Of a stretch of DNA of 12,089 nucleotides, positions 6,893 through 12,089 are shown piece by piece. The notes below the pieces were generated by a model. That model was not told where the DNA came from. It saw only the letters and a list, made by a program, of their open reading frames with translations, and searched no databases. Position 1 is the stretch's first letter; each line of letters starts with the position of its first letter. Position numbers and translations under genes: made by a program. The DNA is taken from the NCBI GenBank assembly GCA_016195295.1, contig JACPZV010000025.1:1-12089 (forward strand), given 5' to 3'. The stretch comes from Acidobacteriota bacterium. Its GTDB lineage: Bacteria > Acidobacteriota > Vicinamibacteria > Vicinamibacterales > CAVVIG01.

Positions 6893-9868
6893 CTAGAACA
6901 CCAGCCTGAAGCCCAACTCAGCCTGACGCGGGAACCCGCCGCCGCCTCGCAGATTCGTCAGCACGAGGAAGGTCGAGGGGAGACGGCGGTCTGAGTTTGT
7001 CGTCGTGGGATTATCGAAGTTCGCGCGGTCCGTGATGTTGAAGATGTCCAGAAAGATCTCCAGTGCCTTCTGGCCTTGCAGCGAGCGCCGCCAGCCGGCC
7101 CGAACATCGATCTGGAAATAATCGGGACCGATCGCGCCGTTGCGCCCGCCGTCGTACTTCACATTTTGCAGTGAGTCCGGGGCGGTGCCGCTATAAGTTC
7201 CAGCGGGTACTGGATCGACCAGCTCGCCGTTGCGATCGGCGTCGATGCTGCTGTCGAAAATCGTGAACGGCGCGCCGCTCATGTACCGCGCGGTGCTGGA
7301 CAACGTCACGCCGCCGGTCTTCGGAATCTCGGTCTGCGCGCCAAGCGAGAGAATGTGCCGGCGGTCCGAGTTGCTGGGCCCCCGCAACAGGTCCAGGTTG
7401 AGGTTTTGCCCGACCTGGTACTGGTTCTGATCAGCCTGGTTGTTGGCCGTACCTTCCGCTTTCGACAAGGAGTACGAGATCCGCCCGGACCAGTGGTTGG
7501 CGAATCGCTTTTCGAGCGAGAGGTCCAACGCGTTGTACGTGGCGTCGCCCGTGTTCTCCATCACCCAGACCTGCTGGGTATAGGGCACACCCAGCACGCC
7601 AAACGCGTCCGACCGTGTCAGCGCGCCGGTGCGGCTCGTGTTGACACGCAACGCCGGGTTGAGGTTGCGCGCGAGGAACATGTCCTTGTTGACCATCCGG
7701 ACGAAGTCGGCATGGACGGCGAGCGACGGCGTGAGCTCCCGCACGTACCCGAACGTGAACTGATGCGCGTAGGGCAGACTCCGATTCGGGGAGTCGAAGA
7801 TGACAACGCCGTCGTTCCTGACAGGCACGCCCGGCGGATAAGCCTGGTTGAGCAGCGTGCGGTTGACGAAGGGCCCGTTGACCAGATACGGGTTGGTCGG
7901 CAACCGCCCCGCGCTCGGACCGGGGTCAGGGCTGTTGGCGGGGAAGGTGACGAGGGCCGACGTCGTGTACTTGCCGAATTCAATGGTGTCGTCGACCGCT
8001 CCCAGGATCGTTCTGTTGTAGAAAATCCCGTAGCCACCACGGATCAGCGACTTGCCGGCGTCGTCAAGCGAGTGGGTGAATGCGAGCCGGGGCGACACGT
8101 TGTTCCAATCCGTCGGCGACTTGCTGCTGCCGCCAAACAGCGGGTTGTCCGTCTCGTCGAGCGGGATGATCTCGAGATCGTAGCGAATCCCGAGATTCAG
8201 GGTCGTCCGCGGGGTCACCCGCCATTTGTCCTGCGCGAACGCTTCGTACGTGTGGTTCAGGACGTTCTCCTCGAACGCCCCCGTCCGAATCGAAAACCGC
8301 TCGGGGTAGGTCCTCGGATTGGCCGGGTTGAACGGCAGATCGCTGTTGATCGTGAACGTGCCGTTTTCGTTTTGCTGAGAGACTCGCCGGAGCAGCGTGT
8401 GGTTGTACCGGAACCCGAACTTCATGTCGTGGTCCCCCCTCTTGCCGGGGAGGAACCAGGAGTAATCGTCCTCGACCTGGTAGTTGGAATCCCACGGGCC
8501 TTGCGACTCGGTGCTGGCCTGGCCCAGGAAGCTCGTCTGGTTGAGCTGCGGGGGGCAGAGGGCCTGATTGCCGATCGTCTCGTTGCCGAAGTCGTAGCCT
8601 GCCTGGCCGCCGTTAGGACCCTGGGCGCGGTAGCACTCGTTGCCGTGCCACCAGTGTTCCCACGTCCTTGCCACCCGAAACGTGTTGACGCGAGAGTTAC
8701 CGAGCACGCTCGTCAGGGTGCCGACCGCCGTCTGATCAAGGTCGGTCTCGTCTTGGAATGTAGGGGGCGTTTGACGGGTCCCGACGGTGTTCCACTGCGG
8801 AGCCCACTCGCGCAGCCAGCGGACCGCCCACGTGTTGTTCGCGTTGATCTGGTGGTCGAAGCGGATCAGCGTGTTCCAGTCCGTGCGGTCCTCGGCGATC
8901 GAGAAGTTGAGATCGGGCCGCGTGTTGAAGACGCGCGTCCGGTTCGGGTTATCCACCTGCCGCTCGAGGCTGAAGAAAAAGTGCGCTTTGTTCTTGACGA
9001 TCGGGCCGCCGATCACGCCGCCCCAATCTCGTCTGACGGCCGTGGGCTTCTCCAGATTCTTGGTTCTGACGAAATAATCCGCGGCCGTCAGGGCGTTGCT
9101 GGCCAATTCCCCGAACACCACACCCTTGAACTGGTTCGTCCCCGCCTTGGTGATCGCGTTGACGATGGCGCCGCTCGCGCGGCCCCACTCCGCGTCATAC
9201 ATGCTGGTCAACACTTGGAATTCCTGGATCGCCTCGATCGGGGTGCGCACCTGCGCGCCCGCGCTGGTGCCGAGGGCGTCGTCCGAGTCGTAGCCGCCGT
9301 CGATCGAGACGTTGTTGTTCTGACTGGTCTGGCCGGAGGCGATGATCGTGTCGTTGCCCATCTGGTTGGACGGCGTGAACTGCACGCCGGGCAGCAGCGC
9401 GACGGACGCAAAGAAGTTGCGGTTCATCGCGGGCAGCTCCACCATCTCCTGCGTCCCGATGTTGCCGCCCACTTTGGCGCTCGTTACGTCAACCAGCGGC
9501 GATTCGGCCGTGACGTGAACCGTCTCCTCGACGCCGCCGACCGCGAGGGTCAAGTTGATCGACAACGTTTTGCCCACCTGCAGGATGAGGCCGCCCCGTT
9601 CAGTCGAGCGGAAGCCCGTCAGTTTTGCCGAGACCCGGTAGCGCCCTGGCATGAGTTGCGACGCGAAGTAGCTGCCATCGGCGCCGCTGACGACCTCGCG
9701 AAACACGCCGGTCTCCTCGTTCGTCACGACGACCGCGACGCCTGGCAGGACCGCGCCCTGCTCGTCCATCACTTTCCCGCCGATTTCCGCCGTGCCTTGT
9801 TGTGCCAGGGCCGGTGTCGCAGCCGCGCACAGAAGCAGCGCCGCCAGAATCACTAAGGATCTACGCAT
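6893..9868 (-). CDS. TonB-dependent outer-membrane receptor, Oar-like, with carboxypeptidase-regulatory domain
   Basis: A 991-residue outer-membrane protein. A Sec signal peptide (1-23, cleavage after ALA) is followed by a carboxypeptidase-regulatory-like beta-sandwich (about 25-110; GGKVMDEQGAVLPGV, GSYFASQLMPGRYRVS). The plug follows (about 120-250; ELPAMNRNF at 144-152, EWGRASGAIVNAITKAGTNQ at 227-246), then a beta-barrel that ends in the aromatic-terminated strand LGFRLVF, the signal read by the BAM machinery. This Oar/TonB architecture is expanded in Acidobacteriota and generally linked to uptake of large glycans, peptides or metal complexes; no ligand can be inferred here. No canonical TonB box was recognised. 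The length is typical or slightly short. The ATG has a strong GGAGGGGAG site 6 nt upstream. It converges on the second MFS gene through a shared hairpin. Codon use is like the neighbours. Confidence 0.94.
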   Translation of the reverse strand: MRRSLVILAALLLCAAATPALAQQGTAEIGGKVMDEQGAVLPGVAVVVTNEETGVFREVVSGADGSYFASQLMPGRYRVSAKLTGFRSTERGGLILQVGKTLSINLTLAVGGVEETVHVTAESPLVDVTSAKVGGNIGTQEMVELPAMNRNFFASVALLPGVQFTPSNQMGNDTIIASGQTSQNNNVSIDGGYDSDDALGTSAGAQVRTPIEAIQEFQVLTSMYDAEWGRASGAIVNAITKAGTNQFKGVVFGELASNALTAADYFVRTKNLEKPTAVRRDWGGVIGGPIVKNKAHFFFSLERQVDNPNRTRVFNTRPDLNFSIAEDRTDWNTLIRFDHQINANNTWAVRWLREWAPQWNTVGTRQTPPTFQDETDLDQTAVGTLTSVLGNSRVNTFRVARTWEHWWHGNECYRAQGPNGGQAGYDFGNETIGNQALCPPQLNQTSFLGQASTESQGPWDSNYQVEDDYSWFLPGKRGDHDMKFGFRYNHTLLRRVSQQNENGTFTINSDLPFNPANPRTYPERFSIRTGAFEENVLNHTYEAFAQDKWRVTPRTTLNLGIRYDLEIIPLDETDNPLFGGSSKSPTDWNNVSPRLAFTHSLDDAGKSLIRGGYGIFYNRTILGAVDDTIEFGKYTTSALVTFPANSPDPGPSAGRLPTNPYLVNGPFVNRTLLNQAYPPGVPVRNDGVVIFDSPNRSLPYAHQFTFGYVRELTPSLAVHADFVRMVNKDMFLARNLNPALRVNTSRTGALTRSDAFGVLGVPYTQQVWVMENTGDATYNALDLSLEKRFANHWSGRISYSLSKAEGTANNQADQNQYQVGQNLNLDLLRGPSNSDRRHILSLGAQTEIPKTGGVTLSSTARYMSGAPFTIFDSSIDADRNGELVDPVPAGTYSGTAPDSLQNVKYDGGRNGAIGPDYFQIDVRAGWRRSLQGQKALEIFLDIFNITDRANFDNPTTTNSDRRLPSTFLVLTNLRGGGGFPRQAELGFRLVF

Positions 9869-9901
9869 TTGGCGCTCCCCTCCGAATCAACGAGTTACCG
9901 A

Positions 9902-9953
9902 ACGATCGTAGCCCTACGCGTCAAGAAACCCTTACGCCGGATTGTCGGCAATC
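9902..9953. promoter_or_regulatory. Cluster of operator-like dyads upstream of the TonB receptor
   Basis: Within 52 bp lie the palindrome ACGATCGT (9902-9909), the overlapping inverted repeat CGTAG-CC-CTACG (9907-9918), and GATTG-TCGG-CAATC (9940-9953). They are 34-85 bp before the receptor ATG, where operators normally sit. I could not identify a convincing -35/-10 pair; a TTGACG occurs on the minus strand at 9925-9920 without a good -10. The local A/T content is higher than in the genes. Confidence 0.3.
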
Positions 9954-9977
9954 TTACAGCTTTATTGCGGAATTCCG

Positions 9978-10289
9978 TCACGATCTTTGCGAGAACCCGT
10001 CAGAGTTCGCCCTTGCGCGCTCCTCTGCGCAAATGACTTGCCAACCGGCTCTGTCAAGACGTTTTTGTGCGCGCGTGCGGTGGCGTGCTTCTTCTTCCAC
10101 GGCCGCCACGACCTTTAGAAACGCCTTCACTTCGCCTGGAGTGACGCGGCGTCCGACGGCTCGTTCCCGTATCTCACCGTTGACGTCGACAGTGACGCTC
10201 GCGTGACTCGTCAACTTGACCCCGAGCACGCGAACCGTTTGCAGGTAGCGCCCTCGATCGCCGGCGGGCTTGGCGCCCCAAGCCCGCAT
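9978..10289 (-). CDS. Doubtful hypothetical protein, up to 103 aa
   Basis: An open frame I do not recognise. The middle looks protein-like: a beta-type segment (SHASVTVDVNGEIRER) followed by a helix rich in Val, Ala, Glu and Arg (GEVKAFLKVVAAVEEEARHR). Third-position G/C is about 64%, lower than in the confident genes here. The ATG at 10289 has no ribosome binding site and its first codons lie in the arms of a perfect hairpin (10264-10287). If the frame is used, a later start is more likely: GTG at 10229, or the TTG five codons further on, which follows a GGGG run. It might be a small cytoplasmic protein, a decayed gene, or chance. Apart from this, 9884-10444 holds only the dyads, the hairpin and a promoter-like sequence. 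Confidence 0.28.
   Translation of the reverse strand: MRAWGAKPAGDRGRYLQTVRVLGVKLTSHASVTVDVNGEIRERAVGRRVTPGEVKAFLKVVAAVEEEARHRTRAQKRLDRAGWQVICAEERARANSDGFSQRS
10264..10287. terminator. 10-bp perfect stem-loop in the intergenic region
   Basis: GCGGGCTTGG (10264-10273) pairs exactly with CCAAGCCCGC (10278-10287) around the loop CGCC. No U-tract follows on either strand. It could end a transcript, cap a small RNA, or protect an mRNA end. It lies 45 bp before a promoter-like sequence for the RRM gene, so it may insulate that gene from upstream transcription. Confidence 0.4.
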
Positions 10290-10331
10290 GTGGTCAGCGC
10301 GCGGCGTCCGGGGTTCTGTAGAGGCTCCCGC

Positions 10332-10360
10332 TTGCAGGATGACGGGACTTCGGGTAAGGT
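10332..10360 (+). promoter_or_regulatory. Putative promoter of the RRM gene
   Basis: TTGCAG (10332-10337) and TAAGGT (10355-10360) are separated by exactly 17 nt. Both keep the most conserved bases (TTG; T, A and final T) but match only 3/6 overall. Transcription from here would start near 10367 and give a leader of about 78 nt that is pyrimidine-rich between 10395 and 10430. A long leader is common for RNA-chaperone genes, but no known thermosensor or riboswitch fold is recognised. Confidence 0.3.
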
Positions 10361-10444
10361 TTTTCCACTGAAACCGGCTGCCAGCGTGTGTCTGTCACCC
10401 CGCGCGTCCCTGCCCCCCTACATCACACCCTAGGAGTGAGTTGA

Positions 10445-11020
10445 TTGGCCGTCCGACTGTTCGTTGGGAATCTCTCGTACAGCACTACCGAAGCCGATCT
10501 GCGGAGCTACTTCGGCACGGTCGCGCCGCCTTCACAGGTGGTGTTGCCCGTCGATCGTGAAACGGGTCGGCCGCGAGGATTCGCGTTCGTCGAATACCTC
10601 GACCGCGCGCACGCCGAACAAGCCATCCAGCAATTCAACGGACAAGTGTTCAACGGCCGTCCGCTGGCCGTCAGCGAAGCGCGGGCGCGCGAAGATCGCG
10701 GGCCGCGACCCGGTGGACCGACGTCTGGTCCGCGGCCTGGAGGATTCGCGCCGCGGCCCGGCGGCTTCGGTGCCCGTCCCTTCGATCCAACCGCCGCGCC
10801 CGTGCCGCCGCGAAACCGGAACTTCGGCCCGGACGCGAAGCCGCAGCGGGGTTCGCAGAAGATCAAGAAGAAGGACGCGGAACGTCCTCGCGGTCCCATT
10901 CCGCTGAAGGCGACGGGGCGCTCGTTCACGCTGGACGACGTCGACACCGTCGACGACGAGATGCCGGACATGGACGATTTCGCGACCAGCAAGCCGAAGG
11001 ACGAAGAAGAAGAAAACTAA
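10445..11020 (+). CDS. RRM-domain RNA-binding protein with PRPGG-rich linker and acidic tail
   Basis: A 191-residue protein with one N-terminal RNA recognition motif (about 3-80). RNP2 is LFVGNL (5-10) and RNP1 is RGFAFVEY (44-51); the aromatic residues Phe6, Phe46 and Phe48 that stack on RNA bases are present. Bacterial RRM proteins of this kind resemble the cyanobacterial Rbp proteins, which bind single-stranded RNA and are often cold-induced. After the RRM comes a disordered Gly/Pro/Arg region with three PRPGG copies (87-91, 96-100, 103-107), then a basic patch (QKIKKK, 138-143) and a strongly acidic tail (about 162-190). The usual bacterial forms are 80-130 residues, so the tail is unusually long. 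The start is TTG at 10445, supported by AGGAG 8 nt upstream; translation from it immediately gives the expected MAVRLFVGNL. It converges on the next gene with a 4-bp gap. Confidence 0.93.
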   Translation: MAVRLFVGNLSYSTTEADLRSYFGTVAPPSQVVLPVDRETGRPRGFAFVEYLDRAHAEQAIQQFNGQVFNGRPLAVSEARAREDRGPRPGGPTSGPRPGGFAPRPGGFGARPFDPTAAPVPPRNRNFGPDAKPQRGSQKIKKKDAERPRGPIPLKATGRSFTLDDVDTVDDEMPDMDDFATSKPKDEEEEN

Positions 11021-11024
11021 GCGG

Positions 11025-11282
11025 CTACTTCTTGTCCAGGTCGTAGACGTGCGTGAACGAGCGCGCCTGCGCTCGGCCGTTGCCCTCCACCTGCACCGTG
11101 ACGCGGAGCTGACGGCTCTCGGGATCGACCGCGAAGGTCTGCGTCATTTCGTCCCACTTGGTTTTCCGCTCGACTTTCGTGTTGTCATCTTTGACTTTCT
11201 TGCCGTCCGTCGACAGGCGCGTCGTGCGTCCATCAGGTCCGGTGAGGACGACCATCGAGCCGGTCTGCGTGATGATGAGGTG
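11025..11282 (-). pseudogene. C-terminal remnant of a small secreted-type protein of unknown function
   Basis: The last 85 codons before the TAG at 11027-11025 look like real protein: HLIITQTGSMVVL, then DGRTTRLSTDGKKVKD, KVERKTKWD, and a C-terminus ending THVYDLDKK. From memory, this matches a family of Acidobacteriota proteins of unknown function with an N-terminal signal peptide and about 60 more residues. Upstream of 11282 the frame stays open to 11543, but it is then the antisense of the histidine kinase and carries no signal peptide. The only nearby start inside the protein-like part is ATG at 11255, giving 76 residues without an export signal. I read it as an N-terminally truncated gene. 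Compared with my recollection of the family, about 15-18 residues are also missing between KTKWD and EMTQTF. A short functional protein from 11255 is the alternative. Confidence 0.45.
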
Positions 11283-11345
11283 ACTCGTGCTACGGCGTTC
11301 ACGACAATCGCCTTGGGAACAGGTACGAGATGCATCGATCCGATT

Positions 11346-12089
11346 ATGGAGAACCGCGCCGGAGCACACCGCGTGGCGATGCTGCTGGTGTGGGCGGTGT
11401 CGCAAACGGGTCGCACGCTGCCGGGCCAATCGCCCGGTCGACTCGGGGCGACGGTCGCACTCGATCTGGCCAACGAACTGAGCCGCGACCCACGCGTCGA
11501 TCTCGCGCGGTACATCCACGACCAGTACGTGCAATACACGCATCCGTTCTTCGTGATGATGACCGACGGTCGGTTGATCACGAGCGGCAGTCAGTCGTTT
11601 CCCGAGCCGCTTCTGCGCATGGCGCGCGCGCGGCTCCAGGCGCCGCCGCGATTCGGGCGATTCGAGGGTCCGCGCCCGGACGGGCCACGTCCCGACGCAG
11701 CGAGACCCCCAGGTCCGCGGCCGGACGGAACGCGGCCCGACGGATCGCGCCCAGATCGACCGCGGGGTGCGCGTGGCGAGCGTCCCGAGTGGTGGCAGCA
11801 GCCCGATCGTTTCGTCGATCGACTCGAGCGCGATACGGCCGGCACCCCGTTCGTGCGGCCCTCCCCCATCGTCGTTGACGGACGGCTCGCCGGCGTCGTC
11901 GTCGTGCCCCCACAGGCGCCGTTCGGGTTCCTCCTCGGGCGGTTCGCGCCAACGCTGGCCCTCGTCGCCGCCGCCGTGCTCGTCGTGGGCGCCGTGCTGA
12001 CCTCGGCGCTGATCTTCGGTCCTCCGCGCCGGCGGCTGCGCGAGCTCGAGTCCGCCGCTCGCCGGCTCGGCGCGGGCGATCTCTCCGCC
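11346..12089 (+). CDS. Sensor histidine kinase, N-terminal sensor and HAMP part (C-terminus beyond window)
   Basis: An open frame that leaves the right edge after 248 codons. Residues about 10-19 (RVAMLLVWAV) form a short, weak first membrane segment. Residues about 35-198 are extracytoplasmic, with a recognisable sensor part (RYIHDQYVQYTHPFFVMMTD, then GRLITSGSQSFPEPLL). A G-x-R-P-D pentapeptide repeat region follows, then IVVDGRLAGVVVVPP. Residues about 200-225 are a strong second membrane helix (TLALVAAAVLVVGAVLTSAL), and FGPPRRRLRELE...RRLGAGDLSA starts a HAMP linker. The kinase core is outside the window, so the histidine-kinase call rests on this architecture. The start is uncertain: ATG at 11346 has no ribosome binding site; GTG at 11373 has GGAG 8 nt upstream; GTG at 11280 would overlap the truncated gene. 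The first membrane segment is poor for this class, and the 5' end abuts a truncated gene, so the N-terminus may have been remodelled. Confidence 0.82.
   Translation, partial: MENRAGAHRVAMLLVWAVSQTGRTLPGQSPGRLGATVALDLANELSRDPRVDLARYIHDQYVQYTHPFFVMMTDGRLITSGSQSFPEPLLRMARARLQAPPRFGRFEGPRPDGPRPDAARPPGPRPDGTRPDGSRPDRPRGARGERPEWWQQPDRFVDRLERDTAGTPFVRPSPIVVDGRLAGVVVVPPQAPFGFLLGRFAPTLALVAAAVLVVGAVLTSALIFGPPRRRLRELESAARRLGAGDLSA
11667..11756 (+). repeat. 15-bp tandem repeat encoding (G-x-R-P-D)6 in the kinase sensor loop
   Basis: Six in-frame 15-bp units encode GPRPD, GPRPD, AARPP, GPRPD, GTRPD and GSRPD (residues 108-137 counting from ATG 11346). The codons differ between units while the amino acids stay, so the repeat is old or selected at the protein level. 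It lies in the extracytoplasmic loop and gives a stiff segment of alternating Arg and Asp. Confidence 0.75.

Noticed and set aside
7355..9856. Plus-strand open frame of 833 codons covering almost the whole TonB receptor gene
   Set aside because: It is antisense to a clear receptor. Its composition (Arg, Val, Asp, Glu, Leu rich, no domains or signal) is what a G/C-rich third position gives in the complementary frame.
11144..11581. Second minus-strand open frame (145 codons) across the remnant and the kinase
   Set aside because: Its sequence is Ser/Arg-rich without structure; the neighbouring frame gives the protein-like remnant and the plus strand gives the kinase.
1..12089. Defence system, phage or mobile element, CRISPR array, tRNA or rRNA
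   Set aside because: No transposase, integrase, nuclease, toxin pair, regularly spaced repeat, terminal inverted repeat with target duplication, or tRNA-like cloverleaf was seen.

Overview
The window is high-GC bacterial DNA (G/C-rich third codon positions, GTG and TTG starts) and most resembles a soil Acidobacteriota genome, probably class Vicinamibacteria. The assignment rests on gene content: an Oar-like TonB-dependent receptor with an N-terminal carboxypeptidase-regulatory domain, a CoxL-like molybdopterin subunit, a DinB-family protein, an RRM protein and a histidine kinase with an RPD-rich sensor loop. No marker gene is present, so this is inference from the look of the families.

Layout, left to right. 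Minus strand, 1-1995: a two-gene operon read right to left, a DHA1-type MFS drug-efflux transporter followed by an amidase-signature hydrolase with a twin-arginine signal peptide, cut by the left edge. The transporter stop codon overlaps the amidase ribosome binding site. Minus strand, 2046-2375: a small coiled-coil membrane-anchored protein. Minus strand, 2528-4981: a large molybdenum-hydroxylase subunit with no FeS or FAD partner subunit in the window. Minus strand, 5043-5558: a DinB/YfiT-like putative metalloenzyme. Plus strand, 5619-6830: a second MFS permease, divergent from the DinB gene. It ends directly at a 15-bp perfect hairpin shared with the convergent gene that follows. Minus strand, 6893-9868: the TonB-dependent outer-membrane receptor.

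From 9884 to 10444 there is about 560 bp with no confident gene: operator-like dyads next to the receptor start, a weak hypothetical reading frame on the minus strand, a 10-bp-stem hairpin, and a likely promoter and leader for the next gene. Plus strand, 10445-11020: an RRM RNA-binding protein with a PRPGG-rich linker and an acidic tail, from a TTG start. Minus strand, 11025-11282: the C-terminal part of a small, probably secreted protein whose N-terminus is missing. Plus strand, 11346 to the right edge: the N-terminal half of a sensor histidine kinase with a pentapeptide-repeat sensor loop.

The genes look like accessory small-molecule handling (two exporters, an exported amidase, a molybdenum hydroxylase, DinB, a large-substrate outer-membrane receptor) beside post-transcriptional and signal-transduction genes. 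I see no mobile element, CRISPR array, tRNA or rRNA, and no clearly new multi-gene system. The places most worth a second look are the truncated-gene/kinase junction near 11280, the orphan molybdenum hydroxylase, the low-complexity RRM protein and the MFS-amidase pair.
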